In this document: positions 4,847-12,266 of the stretch, in pieces
Position numbering within the stretch: position 1 is the stretch's first letter
How the letters are laid out: each line of letters opens with the position of its first letter
Virus record (IMG/VR): IMGVR_UViG_3300047994_000099
Span: 1-26,594 of that record
Source of the DNA: a virus
DNA length: 26,594 bases
Direction: 5' to 3' (one strand)
Translations under genes and position numbers: made by a program
Notes under the pieces: model-generated
Told to the model about the DNA's origin: nothing
Databases searched by the model: none
The model's input: the letters and a program-made list of their open reading frames with translations, nothing else

Positions 4847-5599
4847 GTGGACGCACTGCCCAACACCACGGCGGCGCCCAGCGTGCCGGCCCCACTCGCG
4901 CCCGCCCTGACACGGCGACAGGAAAACTACGCCCGCTGCGTGGCGCACGGTATGAGCTATGCCGAGGCGTTCAGGCAGGCCGGGCTGGTGGCGTCGACCA
5001 TTGGCAGCCAGGGCGCGCAAATCTCAGAACTGAACCGCAACGCCAAAGTGGTGGCGCGCATCAATCACCTGAGGGCGCTGGCCGATACCGCAACTGAATC
5101 CACGCTCGCCGAACGCATGGCATGGCTGCGCCTGATTATCAGCGCAGACCCCCGGGAGCTAACCCGCATCGTGACCGTGCCCTGTGGCGCGTGCTGGTCG
5201 CCGCTGCTGATCGCTGAGCATTGGCTGGCGCACTTCCGCGAGGAAACGTTTCACCCCGACGAACCCCGGCCCGATGCGCCTGAGCCGCACAAGCCGCGCC
5301 GCGACTGTGACAGCTGTCAGGGCGTAGGGATTCAACGGGTGATTGTGACGCCCACGGATGAGCTATCGCCCTCGGGCCGCGCGCTGTTCATGGGCGCCAG
5401 CCAGGACGAAAAAGGGGTGATCAAGGTCCAGATGCAGGACCAGCAGAAGGCCGCCGACATGCTGAACAAAATGCAGTCGGCTTATGTGCAGCGCACGATG
5501 AATCTGAACGTCAATGCCAGCGTGCATGCGGCGAAGGACGCTGCGCCGGCTGACGTTGAGCGACTGTTCGAGGCGTTCGGTGAGCGACCAGCTAGCTAA
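4847..5599 (+). CDS. terS: Terminase small subunit (250 aa) with zinc-ribbon-like Cys pairs
   Basis: Recognises phage DNA for packaging and partners the large subunit encoded next. I start at GTG 4847 (VDALPNTTAAPSVPAPLAPA): the longer frame from 4784 begins in the inverted repeat, lacks a ribosome site and would add an unlikely hydrophobic leader. Residues 22-60 (LTRRQENYARCVAHGMSYAE, then AFRQAG) form the helix-turn-helix typical of small terminases. Cys113/Cys116 (CGAC) and Cys154/Cys157 (CDSC) make a probable zinc ribbon, absent from many small terminases. The -10 lies 7 nt before GTG, suggesting a leaderless mRNA. The end overlaps TerL by 20 nt. Confidence 0.85.
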   Translation: MDALPNTTAAPSVPAPLAPALTRRQENYARCVAHGMSYAEAFRQAGLVASTIGSQGAQISELNRNAKVVARINHLRALADTATESTLAERMAWLRLIISADPRELTRIVTVPCGACWSPLLIAEHWLAHFREETFHPDEPRPDAPEPHKPRRDCDSCQGVGIQRVIVTPTDELSPSGRALFMGASQDEKGVIKVQMQDQQKAADMLNKMQSAYVQRTMNLNVNASVHAAKDAAPADVERLFEAFGERPAS

Positions 5600-7403
5600 C
5601 GCGGCCTACGCAGCCATGAAGCGCCCGCCTAGCGCCCGGGAACTATTCGAGCGTTGCATGCGTGAACGCACGGCGCCCACGGGCGACGCACTGGCCTATG
5701 GTATGCGTCGCCTCGAGTTACGTGACGTGTACGGCAGTCAGGCGGCCAGCATGCAGGCCCGTGAGGATTGCCTCAGGTGGCTGCGCACCACGGACGGCAA
5801 AGCTAGCAGCGCTGAGCGTGTGGCGTGGGTCAAGCGCTATTACTCGCGCGACGCCCAGACCCTGGCAGATTTCATCAGCGACTGGGGCTACACCATTGAC
5901 CCTCGAGCCATCGCTGAGAGTCGCAATCCCGTCATGGCGTTCGAGCTATGGCCCAGGCAGCGCGAACTGATCGCCCACATGATGGACTGCTGGCTATCGT
6001 CGACGCCCGGCATTGTGGTCAAGGCGCGTGACGTCGGCGCCTCGTGGGTCAGCATGGCCCTACTGGCTAGCCTGTGCATCTACCGCCAGGGATTCGCCGC
6101 GGGCGTGGGGTCCGCCACCGAAATCAAAGTAGATCGTTCAGGCGACCCGGACACGCTGTTCTACAAAGCGCGCTCATTCCTCGAGCATCTACCCCCGGAG
6201 TTTGCCGGCGGCTACGATCAGGACCGCACGTCGGCCTACATGCGCCTGACATTCCCCCTCACGGGATCATCGATCACGGGCGAGGCGGGCGATCAGATGG
6301 GACGAGGCGGCCGTAAATCAATCTACATCGTTGACGAGTTCGCGTTCGTTGAGCGGCCCAAAATCATCGACCGTAACCTGTCGGCCAATACCAAGTGCCG
6401 CATTGACGTGTCGACGGTTAACGGCATGGCTAACTCGTTTTTCACGCGCGCCCACAATCCAGCCATTAAGCGCTTTGATTTCACGTGGAAAGATGACCCC
6501 CGGAAGAACTTCCCGGGCAGCACGTGGGCCGAAAAAATGCAGGCCGAACTGGATGAAACGACCTGGCGCCAGGAATACATGGCCGATTTCCGGGCCACAA
6601 TCGAGGGCGCTGTTATCCCGATCGAATGGGCCGAGGCGTGCATCGATATCGACAAGTTCTTAGGGGTCGATCTACGCACGGGCGCCAAGCGCGCGGCGCT
6701 GGACGTTGCCGACCGCGGTATCGACCTGAACGCATTCGCGATCACTCACGGGCGTGTGCTGTATCACCTTGAGCAGTGGTCAGGCAAGGGCAGCGATACG
6801 GGTTACAGCGTGCAGCGAGCCATGACCCGTTGCGAGGAACACGGCCTGTATCAGTTCGATTACGACGCGGATGGCTTGGGCGGCGCGGCTGTGCACTCCG
6901 ACACGCGGTTGATTAACGAGGCGCGCGGCCACGCACAGCAGGCATCGTTGCGCACCCCAGGCCTAAAACCCGAACAGTATTTTGCGGGCCGTGCGATAGG
7001 CGCTATCCCCTACCGCGGGTCAGAATCTGTCGTGATGCCCGAACGGATAGTTCCCGGGACACAGCGTAAAGCGATTGATCTGTTCGCGAACCGCAAGGCC
7101 CAGACGTGGTATGAAGGGCGCTTGGCATGCTGGAACGCATGGAAAGCCCGTAAGGGGCAGCCTTACGACCGTGAGCGCATCCTGTGCATTGACGGTAAAA
7201 CCCCACTGCGCGATTTGCTCGTTCAGCAGCTGTCGCAGGCTGTGAACAAGCAGACGCTGACGGGGAAAATCCAGATTGACAAGGATCAAGATGACGTCGG
7301 TTCGCCTGACTTGGCGGACGCTACGCTGATGAGCATTGCCCCGCGCAAGTCAAGCATGAATAATATGGGCGCGCTGTTGACAGCAGTGTCAGGCGGGGCG
7401 TAG
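5580..7403 (+). CDS. terL: Terminase large subunit (607 aa)
   Basis: ATP-driven DNA-packaging motor and headful/cos nuclease docking at the portal. GTG 5580 (VSDQLANAAYAAMKRPPSAR) has GAGG 6 nt upstream; the longer frame upstream overlaps TerS coding without a ribosome site. Walker A-like KARDVGAS at residues 148-155, Walker B IVDEFAF with D252/E253. RNase H-fold nuclease acidic residues are in ALDVADRG (D375), YDADG (D429/D431) and SPDLADA (D577/D580). Length is normal for the family. An operator-promoter at 7377 lies across the last codons. Two copies of the GATAGTTCCCGGG motif (5635, 7045) lie inside the gene. Confidence 0.95.
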   Translation: MSDQLANAAYAAMKRPPSARELFERCMRERTAPTGDALAYGMRRLELRDVYGSQAASMQAREDCLRWLRTTDGKASSAERVAWVKRYYSRDAQTLADFISDWGYTIDPRAIAESRNPVMAFELWPRQRELIAHMMDCWLSSTPGIVVKARDVGASWVSMALLASLCIYRQGFAAGVGSATEIKVDRSGDPDTLFYKARSFLEHLPPEFAGGYDQDRTSAYMRLTFPLTGSSITGEAGDQMGRGGRKSIYIVDEFAFVERPKIIDRNLSANTKCRIDVSTVNGMANSFFTRAHNPAIKRFDFTWKDDPRKNFPGSTWAEKMQAELDETTWRQEYMADFRATIEGAVIPIEWAEACIDIDKFLGVDLRTGAKRAALDVADRGIDLNAFAITHGRVLYHLEQWSGKGSDTGYSVQRAMTRCEEHGLYQFDYDADGLGGAAVHSDTRLINEARGHAQQASLRTPGLKPEQYFAGRAIGAIPYRGSESVVMPERIVPGTQRKAIDLFANRKAQTWYEGRLACWNAWKARKGQPYDRERILCIDGKTPLRDLLVQQLSQAVNKQTLTGKIQIDKDQDDVGSPDLADATLMSIAPRKSSMNNMGALLTAVSGGA

Positions 7404-7406
7404 GGT
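7377..7406 (+). promoter_or_regulatory. Rightward promoter with operator at the end of terL
   Basis: -35 TTGACA (7377-7382), 18-nt spacer, -10-like TAGGGT (7401-7406). TGACAGCAGTGTCA (7378-7391) is a perfect palindrome over the -35. It would drive the accessory block starting at 7430. Confidence 0.55.
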
Positions 7407-7429
7407 TCGCCTCGAAACGGGAGAGTGTT

Positions 7430-7693
7430 ATGATTGTCTCGCTTGCCCTGATATCCCTGATGTTAACCGCTTTAACTTGGAAGGTACTTGCCATGTCTGC
7501 TGCATTCGACGCCTTGAACAACCAGATTGCCAGTCTCGCCAATGACGTAACGGCCCTTGAAACGGCCGTCGCGAATATCCAGACGCCCCCGCCCGCCGAT
7601 GATCTGTCTGTACCGGCTGCTGCCGTTACCGCGATCGCCGCGCGTGTTGAGGCCCTGACGGCGAAGCTGATCCCGGCCGCACCGACGGCCTGA
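7430..7693 (+). CDS. Small coiled-coil protein, possible membrane anchor (87 aa)
   Basis: ATG 7430 has GGGAGAG upstream and gives a hydrophobic N-terminus (MIVSLALISLMLTALTWKVL). An internal ATG at 7493 with AAGG upstream (MSAAFDALNNQIASLANDVT) gives a soluble 66-aa form, so two products are possible. The body is a heptad-like coiled coil followed by a Pro-rich linker (PPPADD) and a second Ala/Val helix. Similar short coiled-coil proteins occur near phage tail and lysis genes. Function not established. Confidence 0.65.
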   Translation: MIVSLALISLMLTALTWKVLAMSAAFDALNNQIASLANDVTALETAVANIQTPPPADDLSVPAAAVTAIAARVEALTAKLIPAAPTA

Positions 7694-7769
7694 CCCGGTA
7701 ACGCGGAGCCGCGAACTGAACTGCGGCTTGCACGGGGCGCCGCGACGCGTTTTTTTTTAGGAGTTCACC

Positions 7770-7937
7770 ATGTTTGATAAACTCAAAGCGCTATTTGCCA
7801 AGAAAACCGCGGCAGCCCCCGTGCATTTAGTCGCCACTCCCACGAAACACCCCCACTCGTTCAGCTGCCCGTGTGAGGATTGCACGCGCGAAACGGCCGA
7901 ACTGACTGAGAAGCGGCTGAAGGGGATCAGGAAGTGA
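7770..7937 (+). CDS. Small basic protein with CPCEDC motif (55 aa)
   Basis: Begins MFDKLKALFAKKTAAAPVHL after an ideal TAGGAGTT ribosome site that follows a T9 run (7750-7758). The basic amphipathic N-terminus precedes HPHSFSCPCEDCTRE, a plausible Cys/His metal site, and a charged helix (TAELTEKRLKGIRK). Stop overlaps the next GTG start (GTGA). Function unknown. The ribosome site and overlap with its neighbour make it credible despite its size. Confidence 0.65.
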   Translation: MFDKLKALFAKKTAAAPVHLVATPTKHPHSFSCPCEDCTRETAELTEKRLKGIRK

Positions 7938-8125
7938 AATATCGATGCACCTACGTGCAGGAAGTCGAGAACTTCATCGAGCTGTCTGACATCCAAACGG
8001 CGGCCAACTGGGCGAAAAATAACGCCACGAAATGGGGTTGCCGGCTGCTGTCGGTCCACGCCGAACCGCCCGCGCGCCCCGCCCCCGCTCCCTCCCCGTT
8101 GCCAGAACCCGCTAAAACGCTGTAA
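7934..8125 (+). CDS. Small hypothetical protein with Pro-rich tail (63 aa)
   Basis: GTG 7934 overlaps the previous stop (GTGA) with an AGGA upstream. Residues 1-42 (MKYRCTYVQEVENFIELSDI onward) look like a compact alpha/beta domain, followed by a Pro/Ala-rich tail (PPARPAPAPSPLPEPAKTL). No family recognised. The 111 nt after it hold GC-rich inverted repeats (for example CGGGCGCCCG near 8163) but no gene. Confidence 0.62.
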   Translation: MKYRCTYVQEVENFIELSDIQTAANWAKNNATKWGCRLLSVHAEPPARPAPAPSPLPEPAKTL

Positions 8126-8236
8126 GCTTCGTCCCGGTCGCCCGCTATCCCATAAGCTGGCTCGGGCGCCCGGCTTGGGTATAACTCCTAACCCGTGGTG
8201 GGTCGTGGCGCCCGATCCTTAAACGTTGAGGGCTGA

Positions 8237-8638
8237 ATGCGTAAACTGCTGCTATTGCTACTGTTCCCCCTGCTGGCCGTTGCCCAGTACGGCGTTCCTC
8301 CGCAGGGCAACGGCCAGGCCGGCACTAGTTTCTGGGCTGCGGGCCTCACATCGCAGCTGTCCGCCACGTCTACTAGTTCCGTAGTGTTTCTGTCGGTTGC
8401 GACCAGCAGCCAGGCGCCCAGCGTTCAGGTTTACAACAGTGGTACGGCCGTCGCGTTCATCGTGTGCGGCCCGTCAACCGTGGTAGCCCACACGGGCACA
8501 GCGGGCGCGTTCACAGCGGACTACCCCGTCGCGCCGGGTAGCGTAGTGGTCTACACGCCTCAGGCCGGTAGCAGCACGTGCGCTGCGATTACCTCAAGCG
8601 CGGCCACGATCTACTTCACACCGGGTGCCGGGCTGTGA
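8237..8638 (+). CDS. Secreted beta-rich protein (133 aa)
   Basis: GAGGG precedes the ATG. Residues 1-16 are a Sec signal peptide (MRKLLLLLLFPLLAVA-Q). The mature part is rich in Ser, Thr, Ala, Val and Gly with alternating strands (SSVVFLSVATSSQAPSVQVY), and has two Cys that could form a disulfide. It overlaps the next secreted protein by GTGA, so the two are co-translated and may act together outside the cytoplasm. No family is recognised; a small all-beta binding or decoration-type fold is likely. Confidence 0.72.
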   Translation: MRKLLLLLLFPLLAVAQYGVPPQGNGQAGTSFWAAGLTSQLSATSTSSVVFLSVATSSQAPSVQVYNSGTAVAFIVCGPSTVVAHTGTAGAFTADYPVAPGSVVVYTPQAGSSTCAAITSSAATIYFTPGAGL

Positions 8639-9936
8639 TTCGCAAGCTCGCCGCCCTGCTCGCCGCGCTGGCCCTGTCGGTCAGCGTATCGGCATCCATC
8701 AAGAATCAGCCCCCGGCTACTGGCGGCGGGGGTGGCGGCACCGTCACGGCCGTTACGGGGACTGCCCCGATCGTATCCAGCGGCGGGACCGCGCCGGCCA
8801 TTTCGTGCCCGACCTGCGGCGTAGGGTCGGTCACTGGCGTTATCGGATCGGCGCCGATTTCCTCGGACGGCAATACGACCACGCCCAAGTTGTCGCTGAC
8901 GGCCAACGGGGTGGAGAATTCGTACTTGGCCCAAGCGCCCACGAACACGATCAAGTGTAACAACACGGGTTCAAGCGCTACACCTATTGACTGCACCGTA
9001 GCCCAAGCGCAAGCCCTGCTCAGCATCCCGGGCGTTGTAGACGTTCAGATTTTCACCAGTTCCGGCACGTGGACGAAGCCCACGGGCAGCCCGAAGCTTA
9101 CTCACGTGGTGGCGATTGGTGGCGGTGGCGCGGGTGGGGGTGGCCTGTGGTTCACGGCCCTCGGTACGGCCGGGTCTGGCGGCGCTGGCGGGGGCGGTGG
9201 CGGCTGCATGATTGTTGATATGCCCACCACGTCGCTAAACGCTACCGAAACGGTCACGATTGGTAACGGTGGTACGGCGGGGACGGCGGGGGCCTCAAGT
9301 GGCGCAACTGCCGGCACGGGCGGCACGGGTGCCGCGACTACGTTCGGCACTACCGCTTACGTAATTGCCGGTGGTGGCGGCGGCGGAATTGGCGGTACTT
9401 CGGGCGCTGCGTCGGGCGGCGCAGGCGGCGGCGGGTCTGGCGGGTCTGGTTCGGCTGGCAGCGGCGTTAATGGCGGTGCGGGCGCGGCGGGAGGAGGCAA
9501 CGGCGGCACGTCGGGCGCGGTAGGCTCAAATTCTCCGGGATTGGGCGGCGCGGGCGGCGGCTCGGGCGCCAGTGGCGCGGCTGGCGCGGGCGGCGGCAAC
9601 TCGAATTGCGGTGGCGGCGGTGGCGGCGCGGGCGGCGGCCTGTCGACCACAACGGCGTTTGCCGGCGGGTCGGGCGGCAAGGCTTCATATATCACTACCA
9701 GTGCGGCGGGTGGCACGGTACCGGCGGGCGCGGGCGCGTCGGCTACGGCCCCCGTGGCGTTTGTCGGGGCAGCGGGATCGGGCGGTGGCGGCGCGAATAC
9801 GACCGCAGCGGCCGCAGCAGGGACCGCGGGAACCCAAGCTGGCGCGGGCGGCGGCGGGGCTGGTGCGGGCATCGGTAGCGGCGTTGCTGGTGGCGCAGGG
9901 GGTAAGGGTCTAATCGTCGTAGAGACCTTTTTTTAG
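8635..9936 (+). CDS. Secreted glycine-rich fibre-like protein (433 aa), N-terminal half of a split fibre/esterase
   Basis: GTG 8635 overlaps the previous stop; the frame upstream is not used. Signal peptide MIRKLAALLAALALSVSVSA, then repeated GTVTAVTGTAPIVSSGGTAP-type strands (25-105) typical of phage fibre proteins, then VQIFTSSGTWTKPTG, the usual opening of a glycine-rich fibre domain. About 250 residues of poly-Gly/Ala/Ser follow, closing with GLIVVETFF. That ending normally completes the Gly-rich domain. The stop lies at a T7 run, after which a SGNH hydrolase continues in the +1 frame. A signal peptide on such a protein is unusual. Likely a surface-sugar-binding product. Confidence 0.78.
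   Translation: MIRKLAALLAALALSVSVSASIKNQPPATGGGGGGTVTAVTGTAPIVSSGGTAPAISCPTCGVGSVTGVIGSAPISSDGNTTTPKLSLTANGVENSYLAQAPTNTIKCNNTGSSATPIDCTVAQAQALLSIPGVVDVQIFTSSGTWTKPTGSPKLTHVVAIGGGGAGGGGLWFTALGTAGSGGAGGGGGGCMIVDMPTTSLNATETVTIGNGGTAGTAGASSGATAGTGGTGAATTFGTTAYVIAGGGGGGIGGTSGAASGGAGGGGSGGSGSAGSGVNGGAGAAGGGNGGTSGAVGSNSPGLGGAGGGSGASGAAGAGGGNSNCGGGGGGAGGGLSTTTAFAGGSGGKASYITTSAAGGTVPAGAGASATAPVAFVGAAGSGGGGANTTAAAAAGTAGTQAGAGGGGAGAGIGSGVAGGAGGKGLIVVETFF
9928..9934 (+). other. T7 homopolymer at a frame junction
   Basis: The Gly-rich gene reads TTT TTT TAG. Skipping one T gives TTT TTT AGC and joins the frame encoding EIGNSLTVDG and the SGNH hydrolase. No start codon other than CTG exists in that frame before the catalytic Ser codon (9968-9970). 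The tract could be a programmed frameshift, a phase-variable switch, a mutation or a sequencing error. Confidence 0.65.
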
Positions 9937-10012
9937 CCCGACTGCGAGCACTTATGAAATCGGTAATTCGCTGACCGTCGACGGTGCGGCGATCAATGGC
10001 GGCCAGTTCATC

Positions 10013-10735
10013 ATGGCTAGCCAGAACGGCACGAACTGGAATCCCGACTATCACATCCACACGGGCGAGGATCTGACCGCGATCGTTGCGGCGCCTAGCG
10101 TCTACACGTTCGTATCGCCTAGCCAGTGGAGCATCGCGCTACCCGCCAAGCGCTACACGCAGATGATGGCCGAACCCTTCAACGGGGACACGATCGGCAG
10201 CGAAACGACGGCATTCCTGACCTTGGCAGCCGACAACGCCACGCCCTCGCCTACCCTGTTCGTTTACGAAGGCTGGCCGACGCAGACCAACTACGGCAGC
10301 AACTACCAGACGTATTTCCTGGCGTCCGGTTCGTGGCCCACCACGCAGCAGCTGACCATGCAGCAGGGGGCGATTACCGCGGTTTACACGGCGGTTGCGG
10401 CCCAGTACGGGCTATCGCGCGTGTTCGTCGCGCCTGCGGGCACCGTATTCGCCAGCGTGGACGCAGCGGCTCGGGCGGGTAATATTCCAGGCGCGTCGAC
10501 GGTTGCAGACTTCTACCGGGATGACCAGCACATGGGCCAGGCCGGGCAGTTTGTCGCGGCTTGCACGATTTACAGCACCCTGTTCCGCCAGCAATGCCCC
10601 TCAAACTCGCACGTCGTTTCGTACTTCACGGCCGGCGGATCACTGCCCGGCCTCGCGCTGGATGTGCCTACCGCTCAGATTCTGGCCCCGATTGTGTGGT
10701 CGGCGGTGATGTCGGACTCTCGGGCGTTTCACTGA
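10013..10735 (+). CDS. SGNH/GDSL-type hydrolase domain, 5' end out of frame with the fibre gene
   Basis: The first ATG is 10013, but the family's block I, GNSLT with nucleophile Ser, is encoded upstream at 9962-9976 in the same frame, so the ORF from ATG would lack its catalytic Ser. The catalytic Asp/His block is DDQHMGQAG (His codon 10529-10531), and FVYEGWPTQ resembles the central conserved block. Such domains remove acetyl or other esters from polysaccharides, fitting a fibre that modifies surface sugars. It is most simply read as the C-terminal half of the 8635-9936 protein. Its last 68 bp overlap a leftward gene tail to tail. Confidence 0.72.
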   Translation: MASQNGTNWNPDYHIHTGEDLTAIVAAPSVYTFVSPSQWSIALPAKRYTQMMAEPFNGDTIGSETTAFLTLAADNATPSPTLFVYEGWPTQTNYGSNYQTYFLASGSWPTTQQLTMQQGAITAVYTAVAAQYGLSRVFVAPAGTVFASVDAAARAGNIPGASTVADFYRDDQHMGQAGQFVAACTIYSTLFRQQCPSNSHVVSYFTAGGSLPGLALDVPTAQILAPIVWSAVMSDSRAFH

Positions 10736-11009
10736 TCGTATCGGCGGCTTGCACCAGCCAGTCGGCCAGCTGGCGGGCGCTATCCGGCGTTAGGCTGATC
10801 CACGCGTAGGGCTGGTCAAATGTTACCAGCGGATCCGGGTCTAGGGTGATCGGCGGGTAGCCCGCCGCGCGCTCGTTCAGCCAGTCGGCTAGATGCTGCG
10901 CATCCTCGTCGGGGTAGAAATCCGTCATGGCTGTGAAATCGGGGTTCACCACAACTGACCCGCTCGCAAGGGGGATGACGAAATAGCGAATGTAAATTCC
11001 GGGGATCAT
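10668..11009 (-). CDS. Hypothetical protein (113 aa)
   Basis: Begins MIPGIYIRYFVIPLASGSVV, its ATG overlapping the stop of the secreted protein gene upstream (ATGA). Two similar helical segments, AQHLADWLNERA and ARQLADWLVQAA, suggest an internal repeat around PYAWISLTPD. The last 24 residues are low-complexity Pro/Ser/Glu and are encoded opposite the end of the hydrolase frame, so the true C-terminus is constrained by overlap. Function unknown. Last gene of the leftward unit. Confidence 0.7.
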   Translation of the reverse strand: MIPGIYIRYFVIPLASGSVVVNPDFTAMTDFYPDEDAQHLADWLNERAAGYPPITLDPDPLVTFDQPYAWISLTPDSARQLADWLVQAADTISETPESPTSPPTTQSGPESER

Positions 11010-11581
11010 TTCGACACCAGCTTAATCCGCATGGCATCAACTTCCTGCTGTGTGTACAGCTTCGCAGCCGGCGGGGCAACCGCAACGGGCCGCGCGTGGC
11101 CGGCCGTCAGAATCATCAGGCACTCTTTGCCCAGAACGGCGGCGACGTCCTTAACGCTGCACATCAGCCGATCGCCCGCCTCCCACTGCTGGACGGCGTA
11201 GAACTGCTGGGCAAGTCCGACCTTCCAGCACTCTTTATCCTTGAACGTGAAGCCTACGGAGGCGCCCGCCGGGGTTGTCTGGATCCCAAGGCCCTCAGCG
11301 TAGCGGCACGGCGCCGTAGTCATCTGGAAGCCCGCTACGGCCGTATTGACCGGGATGCGCGGATAGCGAATGTTGTCGCCCACTACGTCGACCGTGGTGG
11401 CGCCCACAGCGGACGCCGAGGCGTCAGACTTGCTGCCGGCTACAGCGGCCTGCTGCTGGCCCTGCTGGACTGTGGGGCTGTTGTCGCCCGTGTATTTGCA
11501 CGTGCCCGTGGTGTTGCTGACGCACGGGTTCGCGAAGGCAGATAGAGGCGCGAGGGCCGCCAAAGCAATCAGATATTTCAT
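11006..11581 (-). CDS. Secreted hypothetical protein (191 aa)
   Basis: A TAGGAGTT ribosome site and TAATG overlap with the preceding gene fix the start. Signal peptide MKYLIALAALAPLSAFA-NP. The mature region has PCVSNTTGTCKYTGDN, a Gln/Ala/Ser stretch (VQQGQQQAAVAGSKSDASAS), and a C-terminal part with spaced Cys (APCRYAEG, KECWKVG, MCSVKD, KECLMI), which could form disulfides in the periplasm. Similar exported proteins occur in some phages of GC-rich hosts, but I cannot name the function. Envelope-located, possibly affecting superinfection or lysis; this is inference only. Confidence 0.75.
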   Translation of the reverse strand: MKYLIALAALAPLSAFANPCVSNTTGTCKYTGDNSPTVQQGQQQAAVAGSKSDASASAVGATTVDVVGDNIRYPRIPVNTAVAGFQMTTAPCRYAEGLGIQTTPAGASVGFTFKDKECWKVGLAQQFYAVQQWEAGDRLMCSVKDVAAVLGKECLMILTAGHARPVAVAPPAAKLYTQQEVDAMRIKLVSK

Positions 11582-11760
11582 TACTTAACTCCTAGTGTGG
11601 TGAAATCAGGCATGCGCCGAATGGCCGACCATGACGTATCGGGCAGTTCGCCCTTGCGCGCCTCGGCGTCAAACCGCGCATTATCGAGCGCTATGACGTG
11701 TTCCGCGTGGCGGGCGAACCATTCGGGGGTACCAAACTTGATGTGTGTTGCGTAGTTCAT
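11581..11760 (-). CDS. Small hypothetical protein (59 aa), probably leaderless
   Basis: Reads MNYATHIKFGTPEWFARHAE, then HVIALDNARFDAEARKGELP and DTSWSAIRRMPDFTTLGVK. ATG 11760 follows a TATTCT -10 by 7 nt, with -35 CTGACA inside an operator palindrome, so translation probably starts at the mRNA 5' end. Its stop and the next start overlap (TAATG), and the ribosome site of the secreted protein lies in its last codons. No family recognised; compact helical protein of phage accessory type. Confidence 0.65.
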   Translation of the reverse strand: MNYATHIKFGTPEWFARHAEHVIALDNARFDAEARKGELPDTSWSAIRRMPDFTTLGVK

Positions 11761-11767
11761 GGTTGAG

Positions 11768-11796
11768 AGAATACAGGCAACTGACGCCCGTGTCAG
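11768..11796 (-). promoter_or_regulatory. Leftward promoter with operator
   Basis: Leftward -35 CTGACA (11796-11791), 17-nt spacer, -10 TATTCT (11773-11768). TGACGCCCGTGTCA (11782-11795) overlaps the -35. The start codon at 11760 is 7 nt past the -10. A further TGACGTGAGT half-like element lies just upstream. Confidence 0.65.
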
Positions 11797-11804
11797 GACT
11801 CACG

Positions 11805-11969
11805 TCACAGTTTTAGCTCCGCGCGGGCGAGCCAGACGGCCCAGAGTGTGGGTATCAGCGTGGCTGGTTCACGGTGCAACGTTTTCTCAGCCATCAGCCA
11901 GCGCTCGAACGCTTTGCGCTCAGATCTGAGATTCACGAGGCGCTGTGTCTGTTCGAGGGGGTCGCTCAT
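11805..11969 (-). CDS. Small hypothetical protein (54 aa)
   Basis: I start at the ATG at 11969 (MSDPLEQTQRLVNLRSERKA), which overlaps the preceding membrane-protein stop as ATGA; the longer frame reads through that gene. It is helical and charged, then hydrophobic near the end (LIPTLWAVWLARAELKL). It is the last gene of the leftward unit starting at 12878, and its stop is just upstream of the next promoter. Function unknown. Confidence 0.62.
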   Translation of the reverse strand: MSDPLEQTQRLVNLRSERKAFERWLMAEKTLHREPATLIPTLWAVWLARAELKL

Positions 11970-12088
11970 GCTGCCGCCCACTGGCTGAGCCAGTACAGCA
12001 GGATAAAGCCAGACGCTACGCACATCAGCAGCCAGAGGCCGAACAGCGCCACGGACGCCCAGGCCACGATTTTAACGAGAATATACAT
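11966..12088 (-). CDS. Small membrane protein (40 aa)
   Basis: MYILVKIVAWASVALFGLWL followed by LMCVASGFILLYWLSQWAAA: almost entirely hydrophobic with a single Lys, long enough for one long or two short membrane spans. GAGGGG lies 7 nt before the ATG, and the end overlaps the next gene (ATGA). Membrane peptides like this often affect envelope function or lysis timing in phages, but nothing identifies it as a holin. Confidence 0.6.
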   Translation of the reverse strand: MYILVKIVAWASVALFGLWLLMCVASGFILLYWLSQWAAA

Positions 12089-12266
12089 CGGGAAACCCCT
12101 CAGATTGTTTGCGAGCGTGATAGTCGGTCTCGGTCGGTTTGTGGGCTGCGTCCCGGTAAACGACGGTATCTAGCTCGACGTGCTGGAATTTTTGACCCCC
12201 GTGCAGCATGCGCGCCTCTAGCAGCCGGTACTGAAGGTCAGCGGCCGACATGGGGACGGCGTTCAT
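12072..12266 (-). CDS. Small hypothetical protein (64 aa)
   Basis: Starts MNAVPMSAADLQYRLLEARM with AAAGGTG upstream and an ATGA overlap with the coiled-coil gene. The C-terminal half has ELDTVVYRDAAHKPTETDYH and a Lys/Arg-rich stretch. It overlaps the start of the next gene by 17 nt. No recognisable family. Part of a six-gene leftward unit with overlapping ends. Confidence 0.65.
   Translation of the reverse strand: MNAVPMSAADLQYRLLEARMLHGGQKFQHVELDTVVYRDAAHKPTETDYHARKQSEGFPDVYSR

Noticed and set aside
7707-7758. Intrinsic terminator: AGCCGC/GCGGCT stem and T9 run
   Set aside because: The T run starts 22 nt after the stem, too far for a rho-independent terminator, and it leads directly into a good ribosome site.
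9357-9872. Pro/Ala-rich minus-strand frame of 171 codons
   Set aside because: It is simply the complement of the poly-Gly coding sequence (GGC/GCC repeats) of the fibre-like gene.
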